Of a stretch of DNA of 42,601 nt, positions 31,898 to 39,046 are shown in pieces. Made by a program: the position numbers and the translations under genes. This DNA comes from a virus: positions 1-42,601 of IMG/VR virus record IMGVR_UViG_3300017788_000002; one strand, given 5' to 3'. Below the pieces are notes generated by a model. It saw only the letters and a program-made list of their open reading frames with translations. It did no database searches and had not been told where the DNA came from. The first letter of the stretch is position 1; each line of letters begins with the position of its first letter.

Positions 31898-32620
31898 TCA
31901 GGGGTTTTGTACGGGGTTCAAGAGAACGTATCCGCCGTTTCGCCAGCGAGTCGATCTCCAGTTGGATGCAGGGAGTTGTCCGTAATGCCCCTGCAACATG
32001 CCATCCTTGCTCTTCGCGGCTCCGAACACCGGGCCCAACTCAATTTCGGCAAGGCGCTGGGCCTGCTGGCCATCCTCGTAACTTTCCGCGATGGCACGCA
32101 CATACAGCACCAACACCGTTTCCAGCCACGGCGGAATGGAAATGACGGTGTCGTCTGGCGTCGATGCAGTCACCGACTGCCAAGCCGTTCGATACATCAT
32201 CTTGTAGACGTTGGATGCCGTGGAACTGGGGGTGGGGTACAGTTCCACCCGGTATTCCGTCACGGGGTTCAGCGTCGTCGGGACGATGGTCCGAACGTAG
32301 GCCCGCACGGTCAGGTCGGGAAACGACGTGACGCGGGCGTTCTCGACTTCCTCTTGGCTGCACAGCCAGACCGCCTGATCGTTCTTCCACAGCGCGGTCA
32401 CTTCCCCGAAATCCGCAGGCAACGGTGCATAGGGTTGCCCGGCCACGGTGGGCAAAAACGCTGTCTGCTGCCGGAACATCCACGGGTGCGTGAACAGGTG
32501 CTCTCCGGCCTGATTGACGATTTCCGCCTGCCGCTGGGCAACGGTTTGCCCCGGCGACGTGGACGGTCGTCCGCCGAGCGCCAGCAACACATGATTCCGG
32601 AGATTGCCGTAGGTGAGCAT
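31898..32620 (-). CDS. Head-tail adaptor (tail tubular protein A-like), 240 aa
   Basis: The N-terminal helices (NLRNHVLLALGG, then AEIVNQAGEHLFTHPWMFRQ), the following loop-strand region with LPADFGEVTALW, and the helical C-terminal part (SIPPWLETVLVLYVRAIAES, then AQRLAEIELGPVFGAA) match adaptors that form a ring beneath the portal. A hairpin ends six bases before the ATG and no Shine-Dalgarno is visible, so its translation may be unusual or coupled. Confidence 0.82.
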   Translation of the reverse strand: MLTYGNLRNHVLLALGGRPSTSPGQTVAQRQAEIVNQAGEHLFTHPWMFRQQTAFLPTVAGQPYAPLPADFGEVTALWKNDQAVWLCSQEEVENARVTSFPDLTVRAYVRTIVPTTLNPVTEYRVELYPTPSSTASNVYKMMYRTAWQSVTASTPDDTVISIPPWLETVLVLYVRAIAESYEDGQQAQRLAEIELGPVFGAAKSKDGMLQGHYGQLPASNWRSTRWRNGGYVLLNPVQNP

Positions 32621-32626
32621 GAATGT

Positions 32627-32652
32627 CTTGCAGCGGGTTTCCCCGCTGCAAG
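32627..32652 (-). other. GAAA-capped hairpin before the adaptor gene
   Basis: On the transcribed strand CTTGCAGCGGG and CCCGCTGCAAG pair perfectly over 11 bases around a GAAA tetraloop. The stem ends six bases before the adaptor ATG and lies just after the decoration gene. It could be a transcript-processing site, an attenuator that lowers tail-gene expression, or a block on ribosome access. Confidence 0.75.
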
Positions 32653-32659
32653 CGCAAGA

Positions 32660-33166
32660 TCAAATCGTGACTGCCATCCAGTACTGCAACGGAATGAACA
32701 CCCGGGCCGCCGTGGTTGCCGACGTGGCCTCCTCAAGGAGGACCGCGCCGATCATCGACGCCGAGGAGTCGTTTCCGCTGTTAGTGAACTTGCCGCCGGA
32801 ATCCGTCGGGACGAGCGGCGTGCCCGCCGGGACGGTTCCGCCGGAAACGATGGTCACAAACGCATTGGCAATGCCACCAAACTGGACATTGACCACCTTG
32901 TCTGGGCCACCGCCTTCGGCTTGCAGCCGGGTCACCACGCCGAGATAGCCGTGGTTGTTGGCTTCGTCGCCGTCCGCTAGCCGCACCGTGTTGAACACGT
33001 ATGCAGGATCATTGGACTGCGACGGGTCTGTCACCACGCTGGTGTGAAGGAATGAGGTAACCACCACGTCACCAACCTTGAGCGTGGTTCCGGACTTGTT
33101 CACGCACCGCGTCTGCATCGACGCGGGCTGGATTCCATACGGGCCGCTGTTAGAAGCAAATTGCAT
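32660..33166 (-). CDS. Capsid decoration-type protein B, 168 aa
   Basis: ATG 33166 is chosen over the GTG three codons upstream because GAGG lies eight bases before it. The protein has the pattern of small beta-barrel proteins encoded after capsid genes: a strand-rich start (GIQPASMQTRCVNKSG), LKVGDVVV, GYLGVVTRL, VQFGGIANAFV and VFIPLQYWM. The same domain, with clear identity, begins the 776-aa fibre at 29679. Proximity to the capsid gene points to decoration of the capsid surface. Confidence 0.72.
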   Translation of the reverse strand: MQFASNSGPYGIQPASMQTRCVNKSGTTLKVGDVVVTSFLHTSVVTDPSQSNDPAYVFNTVRLADGDEANNHGYLGVVTRLQAEGGGPDKVVNVQFGGIANAFVTIVSGGTVPAGTPLVPTDSGGKFTNSGNDSSASMIGAVLLEEATSATTAARVFIPLQYWMAVTI

Positions 33167-33186
33167 GGTGGTCACCTCGTTCGCTG

Positions 33187-33690
33187 TTACGGCTTGACGG
33201 TGGTGCCGTCGAGAAGAATCTGCACGGTCGTCGCGCTACCGGCTGTCGTGTGCAGCACCGTTCCAATTCGGGCACTGACCACTCCACCCGCCCCCTGCAC
33301 CACGCCGGACGTGCCGCCAGTCGTGCCGAGATACACCGTTTGGCCCTGCGTGTACGTGCCGCTTGCGCACTTCACGGTCGCGACGCCGCACACCAGAACG
33401 TCTCCGGTCCTGCCAACGCCAATCGGGCTCATGGCGACACCGTACAGTCCACCGAGAGTTCCTGCCGGAGCGTTTGCGGGCGCACGGGCGACATTGGCAA
33501 ACTTGGACGTTGACGCCTCAGTTGCAGCCGCATCGCCCTGTCCGGGCTCGGCGGAAGTCTGCGCGAAATCAAACCGAACGAGATCCGTGGCCACGATGGC
33601 ATCCGCTCCGCTGTTGCGGACGCGAACGATGATGGACCGGGGGTGAATTCCGAGAGTGCCCTGCGAAAGGGCTGCAAGAAGAACAGACAT
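33187..33690 (-). CDS. Capsid decoration-type protein A, 167 aa
   Basis: Start ATG 33690 follows AGGAT at good spacing. The product is beta-rich with GIHPRSIIVRVRNSGADAI, GLYGVAMSPIGVG, GDVLVCGVATVKCASGTYTQ and a final VQILLDGTTVKP. The order of strands parallels the 168-aa protein encoded next, so the two look like distant paralogues. It is the first gene after the major capsid gene, separated by a hairpin, the usual position of a decoration or head-stabilising protein. Confidence 0.68.
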   Translation of the reverse strand: MSVLLAALSQGTLGIHPRSIIVRVRNSGADAIVATDLVRFDFAQTSAEPGQGDAAATEASTSKFANVARAPANAPAGTLGGLYGVAMSPIGVGRTGDVLVCGVATVKCASGTYTQGQTVYLGTTGGTSGVVQGAGGVVSARIGTVLHTTAGSATTVQILLDGTTVKP

Positions 33691-33708
33691 GAGAGATCCT
33701 TTGTGATG

Positions 33709-33738
33709 GCTGGTGGCCGGGCGAACCCGGCCACCAGC
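33709..33738 (-). terminator. UUCG-capped hairpin after the major capsid gene
   Basis: On the transcribed strand GCTGGTGGCCGGG and CCCGGCCACCAGC form a perfect 13-base stem around TTCG. It starts a few bases after the capsid stop at 33747 and lies before the decoration gene. Without a U-run it is more likely a partial terminator or 3'-end protector that raises capsid mRNA relative to the genes downstream. Confidence 0.75.
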
Positions 33739-33746
33739 GTTGCTGA

Positions 33747-35015
33747 TTAGGAAGTGCGGAGCGGAGCCACGATGCCGTGACGCTGGCGGCTGTTGCAGAA
33801 CAGGTTCCACCAGCAATCCACGGGCTGCACCCACGAGAACGGCTGGTTCGGGTGCCGCATGATGTCGTGCTTCTTCATGTACCGGGTGCTGTGCATGATG
33901 GGAGTCACGTAGTTGGCGTTGACGAACCAGTAGCGGGCACCCTTGTCGATGGTGTTGGCACCGAATTCCGTGCCCGTGCCAGCGACCGTCTGGCCGTTTC
34001 GGCCCGCCACGTTGTCGCTTGTTACCGCGCTGGCGGCTGCGGGGAAGATCGCCGCAGTGTCCAGATCCGCGCAGTACTCCAGCGGGATACCGGAGAACGT
34101 CGGGTTGACGTACGACGAATCCTGCTTGGAGACCAGCACATCGTTGGCTTCACGCAGCGCACGCTTGTACTGATTGATGCCCTCGCGGGAGCACAGAATC
34201 ATCTGGCGCTGGAAGTTCGTCTCCTCAAAGTACTGACGCTGCGTCAGCGGAGCCTTGAACTGCACCTTCAGGTACATGTCGTCGAACGCCCCGAACATGC
34301 TGTGCACCTGACGACCAACGCTGTTCGCGTTATGGCTATTGTAGGTCGACGCCGCTTTGGTTTCTGACGCCGCATTGTCCGCGAGGTTGCGCGAATAGAA
34401 CGAAATCTGGTTGGCCCAGCGCGGATCCGTGGCCGGATTGATGCCGAGGATGGTGCTGCCGCCCCAGCCAGCGGGGATGCCGCCACGCTCACCCAGCGAC
34501 ACGTCGCTGTTGACCGTCTCGGTGATGAAGGCGGGCAGGCTGTACGGCTCCTTGCCGCCAGTCTCCATCTGGCTCGACTGCGCGAAGTACGACGCCCACA
34601 GGTCGTTCTCCATGCCGTTGAGCATGGAAGTCCACATGCGCATCTCCTTGATGCGCTTGAGGCGCTTGTAGACCACTTTGGCGTCGCCCTCGTTGAGTTC
34701 GACTTCCTGATCGGTCCACGACATGTAGTCCATGCTGAAGCGCCACGGCGCGGTCAGCGTGTCGGTGACCTGCGGGTTCGTCCACGTGAACGTGTCGTTC
34801 GGCTGGTACTTCTGGTAAGTGCTGGCGTCATCAAAGACGATCACGTCCTTGATGCTGTTGCCGCCCTGAATGACGGTTTCCCCGGCCTTCTCCTTGAGGA
34901 GGCGGGACAGCACGTAGTTGTTCTTGACTGCTTCGTTGATGACGGCTTCGGCGGACTTCAGGTACGACGGACCCGTTGTCTGCATGAAGTCGTTGAACTG
35001 GGTAATAGAAGGCAT
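33747..35015 (-). CDS. Major capsid protein, 422 aa
   Basis: The start MPSITQFNDFMQTTGPSYLK, then INEAVKNNYVLSRLLKEKAG with ETVIQGG, and the central blocks DDMYLKVQFKAPL and QILCS-like RQMILCSREGINQYKRALR, belong to a capsid family of podoviruses with the HK97 fold. The length, the upstream scaffold gene and the downstream hairpin and decoration genes all fit. AGGA precedes ATG 35015. No protease gene is visible nearby, so maturation probably proceeds without cleavage. Confidence 0.88.
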   Translation of the reverse strand: MPSITQFNDFMQTTGPSYLKSAEAVINEAVKNNYVLSRLLKEKAGETVIQGGNSIKDVIVFDDASTYQKYQPNDTFTWTNPQVTDTLTAPWRFSMDYMSWTDQEVELNEGDAKVVYKRLKRIKEMRMWTSMLNGMENDLWASYFAQSSQMETGGKEPYSLPAFITETVNSDVSLGERGGIPAGWGGSTILGINPATDPRWANQISFYSRNLADNAASETKAASTYNSHNANSVGRQVHSMFGAFDDMYLKVQFKAPLTQRQYFEETNFQRQMILCSREGINQYKRALREANDVLVSKQDSSYVNPTFSGIPLEYCADLDTAAIFPAAASAVTSDNVAGRNGQTVAGTGTEFGANTIDKGARYWFVNANYVTPIMHSTRYMKKHDIMRHPNQPFSWVQPVDCWWNLFCNSRQRHGIVAPLRTS

Positions 35016-35030
35016 GACTGATTCCTGTGG

Positions 35031-35909
35031 TTAGCGGGCTCGTCGCGGGGAGTTGCCCGACATGATGCGTTCAAGGGCCACGTCATCCTCGTCAAGCGCC
35101 GGAGGCTGCACGGGCGGAGACGACGCACGCGGCGCGGTCGGCTGTGCAGCCTTGACGTTGACGGCAGGCTTGGTGGACCCAACAAGAGCCTGATAGGCGC
35201 TGCGGGTGAGGTCATCAACCGTGGCGTATCCACCGGGCTTGGAGTTGCCGAGTTCGGACATCTTGGCCAACACCGCGTCCCATGAGGGAGCCTTGCTCCC
35301 GAACTGGACCCGCAGCGCGGCATCCGATGCCCGTGCTTCAGCCAGCAGCATCCGCTCCTGCATCTGCTGCTGCTGCATCTGGAATGCGGCCCGCACCGGA
35401 GCGACGAGTTCTTCGCCGTAGGTGGCGGCCATCGACGCGAACGGATCAGCGGGTTGCGCAGGCGTTGCCGTGGTTGCGGGCTCCTGCGGATTCGCTGGCG
35501 CTTTCGTCTTGGCCAGTTCCGATTCCAGTTGCTTCATTCGACTGCCGTACGAGTCAACGTCCTTCTGGCGCTTCGCCGCCTTGCTGACCCAATCTGCCAG
35601 CACGGCGTCGGACGCAGAACCGATGATCTCGTCGGGCACGCCATCCCTCTTCAGGACTTTGGCGGCCTCTTCACGGTCAAATGGCGGACTGGTTGCCTCG
35701 GGCTGCGGAACGGTCTCCGTCGAAACGGGAGCAGGTTCCTCCTCCACGGCATCCAGTTCGTCGAGCAATCGGGCCAAGACCGCGTCGTCATCGTCCATCG
35801 GTTGGCCGACCTGCGGCTCGACGGGCAATTCGGGTGCGTTCGTGACCTGCTCCGGTGCCCCGCTGGGCACCGCGTCGGCCTGCTCCATGGGTTCAGCAGT
35901 GCTGTCCAT
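35031..35909 (-). CDS. Scaffolding protein, 292 aa
   Basis: It is acidic and low-complexity in the first half (MDDDDAVLARLLDELDAVEE), with A, P and Q runs, then a helical core (MQQQQMQERMLLAEARASDA) and a basic C-terminus (RIMSGNSPRRAR). This composition, with a charged C-terminal tail for capsid binding and a place between portal and capsid genes, marks an assembly scaffold. ATG 35909 is chosen because GAGGAGACTGAC precedes it, similar to the core of the early leaders. Confidence 0.85.
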   Translation of the reverse strand: MDSTAEPMEQADAVPSGAPEQVTNAPELPVEPQVGQPMDDDDAVLARLLDELDAVEEEPAPVSTETVPQPEATSPPFDREEAAKVLKRDGVPDEIIGSASDAVLADWVSKAAKRQKDVDSYGSRMKQLESELAKTKAPANPQEPATTATPAQPADPFASMAATYGEELVAPVRAAFQMQQQQMQERMLLAEARASDAALRVQFGSKAPSWDAVLAKMSELGNSKPGGYATVDDLTRSAYQALVGSTKPAVNVKAAQPTAPRASSPPVQPPALDEDDVALERIMSGNSPRRAR

Positions 35910-35910
35910 G

Positions 35911-36210
35911 TCAGTCTCCTCGTTGATAGCCGTGCTCGGACGCGACGTTGCGTTCGTGATTGCGGCTGGTGATGATCGGTCGTCCACGGGAATCCGTTGC
36001 GCATCCGGGCAGGTTGCGCGGCAGCGAATGGCTGACGTACGGGTAGCCCCACGTGGTGAAATTCGTGCTGATCTGCGAGTCGCTGACGATGCGCGTCAGC
36101 GACCCAAGTTCCGGATGGTCGATCTCGGTTCCAATCGACGGCACCTCCGACATCGGCATGGCCAATTCGTGGATGTTTCCGTCCGGGGATTGAAATCGGT
36201 AGATCGGCAT
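35911..36210 (-). CDS. Hypothetical phage protein, 99 aa, between portal and scaffold
   Basis: It begins MPIYRFQSPDGNIHELAMPM and ends with GRPIITSRNHERNVASEHGY. I have seen this layout (MPIYRF start, CxTDxxGRPIITS, HER near the end) in other phages next to capsid genes, without a known role. The start recalls FmdB-type zinc ribbons but the cysteine pairs are missing. ATG 36210 overlaps the portal stop as TGATG and is preferred over the GTG before it. Confidence 0.7.
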   Translation of the reverse strand: MPIYRFQSPDGNIHELAMPMSEVPSIGTEIDHPELGSLTRIVSDSQISTNFTTWGYPYVSHSLPRNLPGCATDSRGRPIITSRNHERNVASEHGYQRGD

Positions 36211-37979
36211 CACATGCGGGAACGGACAGAGGTCAGTGCAGCCTGCGCGGCAGGGGGAATTGCCTGTGGCTCACCAGTAGCAGAAGGTGCCGGAGCCTGT
36301 TCGCCAATACCCCCCCCTTCGGTCGCGGGGGCTGCGACAGCCTGTCGCATCTGCTGCAATGCGTTGTCGTCCACGAAGTCTTGCATCTGGGGGACGTTCT
36401 GGGCGTCACCAAGGAACGAAAAGACCTCCTTCCACTTGATGAACGGCGTCATCGGCATGACCTGCGCTGCCGTGGTGATGACCTGCATGGTCTCGACCGC
36501 ACGGCGCTGGGCGAGCATTTCGCTGATCCGCTCCATGCTGTACACATCGATGTCCACCTGCAAGTCTTCCCACTGCCCGACCTTCAGGCCGCCCACGAAC
36601 ACCGGGTCCGACACGCCGATGTTCTTGGTGTCGTCGCCGCCAACGGCGAACGTGATCCGATCGTCGTGCCAGAGATACCACGCCACCCCACGGAACAGCG
36701 TGTCGCAGGCTTCCTGAAAGTTGCGCTTAAGGTGCGCGATTCGCATCGTGCTGGCGGACTCCGCCACCGCCACCTCCGTGGCGCTGGCCGACCCGGCGAT
36801 GTTTCCTCGCATGGCATCCGACATGCCCAGAGCGCGATCCAGCCGTTCCTTGGCCGTCTCGACGGACTGGATGTGCTGGTTCGTGCTGCCACCCACCTCG
36901 ACGGGCTGAAGGCTGCGGGCGTCCAGTCCCGCCTCGGCAAAGACGTACAGATCCGGGGAGTTGACCACGTCCTGCAAGAACTTCGGGTTCTTGGCATCGC
37001 CCACCAGCATGCGCTTGTACCGCTTCTGGTTCTCCTGCTGGGTGATGGCCATGTCATTGCAGTACCGGATCTGGTCGCGGCAGGCCACGATCGGAGACAG
37101 GGGATACGGGTCGTTCGGGACCGTGAACGCCCCGAACACCACGTACGGGCCGGACGCCGGGCCGTAGTACGGCATGGGCCGACGCACCATCTGTCGCGAA
37201 ATCTCGCCGGACGACCCGCTCTGGTACTTGGCCAGCGTGTAAATCGTCCCGTTGAACATGGACTCGTCGGCCATCTCGTCCAGCATCTCGGCGGCGAGCG
37301 GGTCCAGTTCGGGCACCCAAATCTCATAGACCGCCAGTTCGCGACGCTCGGGCACGTCCCGGTCCTGCCGGAGTTCGTCCACCCCGTTGTTCGTCGCCAA
37401 CGATTCGATCACCTCGCGGTTCCACGTCTCGTCAGTCTCCGCCCGGCGCAGCAGCGTGTCCTTGTCCGTGATGTACACGTGCCCCATGTACCTGCACTCT
37501 TCGATGTGCTGGGCCGCCGGATCGACGAAGAACCGACCGGGATCGATGCGGTAGATGCGAGGAAGGTATGGGCCATCCGCATCCCACTTGCGCATCCCGC
37601 ACTTGGGCTCGTTGACCACCAAGCCAACGCCCCACCCCAACAACATGTCCACGGCGATCCGCTCCAGCGTGGCGCGGGCCTTGGTCATGCGGGACCACCG
37701 ATTCATCGCCGCCTGCATCGCCACACACGCTGTGCGCTGCGTATCCGGACGGGCACTGCGAACCCGAACCTTCGGGTTGTCGTGAATGATGCGCGGCAAC
37801 ACCATGCTGATGTATGCATGCACCGCGTTCTCGGGCTGCTCTTCGCCCCACTGGTCGCGGTACGCACGCCCAGTAAACCACTCGCGCAGTTCAGTGGGCA
37901 CCGTCATGTGCTGGTTGCGGAAGTCCTCGGCGCGGTCGATCTCGTCGCGAATCGCCCACAGATTGGAGAAGTCAAGCAT
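36210..37979 (-). CDS. Portal protein, 589 aa
   Basis: It is a long mixed alpha/beta protein with a typical late portal block, SASATEVAVAESASTMRIAH and LKRNFQEACDTLF (about 397-428), which includes the stem and crown-adjacent helices. Other portal-like parts are the opening helix (LWAIRDEIDRAEDFRNQH) and DPGRFFVDPAAQHIEECRY. The C-terminus is proline/alanine-rich and disordered-looking. It follows the terminase genes and precedes scaffold and capsid as in most podoviruses. ATG 37979 overlaps the previous gene by 8 bases. Confidence 0.88.
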   Translation of the reverse strand: MLDFSNLWAIRDEIDRAEDFRNQHMTVPTELREWFTGRAYRDQWGEEQPENAVHAYISMVLPRIIHDNPKVRVRSARPDTQRTACVAMQAAMNRWSRMTKARATLERIAVDMLLGWGVGLVVNEPKCGMRKWDADGPYLPRIYRIDPGRFFVDPAAQHIEECRYMGHVYITDKDTLLRRAETDETWNREVIESLATNNGVDELRQDRDVPERRELAVYEIWVPELDPLAAEMLDEMADESMFNGTIYTLAKYQSGSSGEISRQMVRRPMPYYGPASGPYVVFGAFTVPNDPYPLSPIVACRDQIRYCNDMAITQQENQKRYKRMLVGDAKNPKFLQDVVNSPDLYVFAEAGLDARSLQPVEVGGSTNQHIQSVETAKERLDRALGMSDAMRGNIAGSASATEVAVAESASTMRIAHLKRNFQEACDTLFRGVAWYLWHDDRITFAVGGDDTKNIGVSDPVFVGGLKVGQWEDLQVDIDVYSMERISEMLAQRRAVETMQVITTAAQVMPMTPFIKWKEVFSFLGDAQNVPQMQDFVDDNALQQMRQAVAAPATEGGGIGEQAPAPSATGEPQAIPPAAQAALTSVRSRM

Positions 37980-38268
37980 TTGTCACCTTCTTGGGCTTGC
38001 TCCGGGCCATGTTGTCGGCCAACTGCGCAACCCGGGTTTCCAGCGCCATGATCCGACCAAGAGTCGCCGTCGAGGATCCGGTGGAGGGGGCAGGCTCCGG
38101 CGTTGCTGCCGACATCTGCTTCAGAACCTTCTCCCCCTCCACCGCGTCAAGATCGATCTTGACGCCGCCGTTGATGACCACCAACACCCGGCCACCCATG
38201 TCGCGGATCTCGTCGATCGCGTCCACGTGATAGAACGTGTTCCGGACACGGATGAAACGGGCGTTCAT
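37972..38268 (-). CDS. Hypothetical protein, 98 aa
   Basis: An unrecognised protein. The first 50 residues form a compact beta unit (RFIRVRNTFYHVDAI, then GRVLVVINGGVKIDLD). After a P/S/T linker, residues 70-90 are a short coiled coil (GRIMALETRVAQLADNMARS) and the tail is basic. It is translationally coupled to both neighbours (ATGA upstream, 8-base overlap downstream). Confidence 0.68.
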   Translation of the reverse strand: MNARFIRVRNTFYHVDAIDEIRDMGGRVLVVINGGVKIDLDAVEGEKVLKQMSAATPEPAPSTGSSTATLGRIMALETRVAQLADNMARSKPKKVTNA

Positions 38269-38390
38269 CGCTTCTTGCCCCGTGCCTTGGACTTCATCGC
38301 GCCGGGCTTCTTGGCGAACCGCTCCGCCATCGACGCTTCCATCTTGCCCTTGGCGGTGTACGGGAACTTCTTGTTGTTAACCTTCGGCAT
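38265..38390 (-). CDS. Small basic protein, 41 aa
   Basis: The product starts MPKVNNKKFPYTAKGKMEAS and ends in KSKARGKKR. Short proteins with a KKFPYTAKGK-like block occur near head genes in several phages without known role. ATG 38390 forms a TGATG overlap with the preceding stop, and its own stop overlaps the next ATG, so it is embedded in a coupled chain. Confidence 0.65.
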   Translation of the reverse strand: MPKVNNKKFPYTAKGKMEASMAERFAKKPGAMKSKARGKKR

Positions 38391-38521
38391 CACTTGCCTT
38401 TCTTCCAGCCGCGCTTCATTGCGGCGTAACTCTTCGCGCTGACAGTAGTTGCAGACTTGGGGCGCGAAATCCCGAGTTTGCGACGCTTGTTGATGTTGCC
38501 CACCAGCGAGTTCTTGGCCAC
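38390..38521 (-). CDS. Small basic protein, 43 aa
   Basis: A GTG start at 38521, one base after the upstream stop, gives a product with NKRRKLGISRPKSATTVSAK and the end KRGWKKGK. It is very basic and lysine-rich, consistent with nucleic-acid contact. GGTGGGGGT lies upstream as a weak ribosome-binding site. It is one of three consecutive tiny basic proteins between terminase and portal. Confidence 0.55.
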   Translation of the reverse strand: MAKNSLVGNINKRRKLGISRPKSATTVSAKSYAAMKRGWKKGK

Positions 38522-38522
38522 G

Positions 38523-38756
38523 TCAGCACCCCCACCGTGCACGTGCCGCCTTGCCGCGCTCGCCCTTCCATGAACTCGACCTCGCGCAGAACGACTTGTG
38601 GCGCGGGTTGTCCTTGTCCTTGGTCGGAGCCTGAAGGTTCGACCCGGTCGCCCGGTTGTACTTGGCCCGGCCCTTGGCAGTCAGACCCGCGCCCTTGGAC
38701 ACAGGCATCTTCTCGCCACGACCCACCGACAGATTCGGGCCACGCTTCTTTGCCAT
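38523..38756 (-). CDS. DUF6321-like basic protein, 77 aa
   Basis: The blocks KGAGLTAKGRAKYNRATGSN, then PRHKSFCARSSSWKG and a final ARARWGC, match the DUF6321 pattern (KAGLTKAG..KYNR.TGSNL, RKSFCARM, ..RKWNC) known from marine and other phages. The family has no proven function. ATG 38756 overlaps the upstream stop as TAATG. The Lys/Arg-rich start suggests RNA, DNA or capsid contact. Confidence 0.75.
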   Translation of the reverse strand: MAKKRGPNLSVGRGEKMPVSKGAGLTAKGRAKYNRATGSNLQAPTKDKDNPRHKSFCARSSSWKGERGKAARARWGC

Positions 38757-39046
38757 TACTCTTCCTCCTCCTCGACCACCGGAAGAAACGACCACACGGG
38801 CGTCCCTTCACCCACGTACGCCGAGACCACGTTGTGCTCCAAATGCTCCACAGCATCGTCGTACGTCATGCCGTGATCGTTGATCAGCACCTGCATCACC
38901 CGGTGAGTGTCGTAGACCACGCGGTACGACCCAGACTTCATGTCGCGGGTGATGCCGATGATCGCATCGTCCAGCCCGTCCGCAAGCACGAGCCGCTCCG
39001 TGTTCTCGTCCGCCCATGCCTTGACCTTGTCCGCGTTCGCAATCAT
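38756..39046 (-). CDS. Conserved phage protein of unknown role, 96 aa
   Basis: The pattern AIIGITRDMKSGSYRVVYDT, then HGMTYDDAVEHLEHNVVSAY and VGEGTPVWSF, is a common phage family (often ...GMTYEEA.E..E.NV.GA.VGE.TP.F). It is found near structural or early genes, with no known biochemistry. An acidic tail of five glutamates ends it. ATG 39046 overlaps the TerL stop as ATGA. Confidence 0.78.
   Translation of the reverse strand: MIANADKVKAWADENTERLVLADGLDDAIIGITRDMKSGSYRVVYDTHRVMQVLINDHGMTYDDAVEHLEHNVVSAYVGEGTPVWSFLPVVEEEEE

Noticed and set aside
35911-36210. FmdB-type zinc ribbon reading of the 99-aa protein
   Set aside because: The MPIYRF start fits but the expected cysteine pairs are absent.
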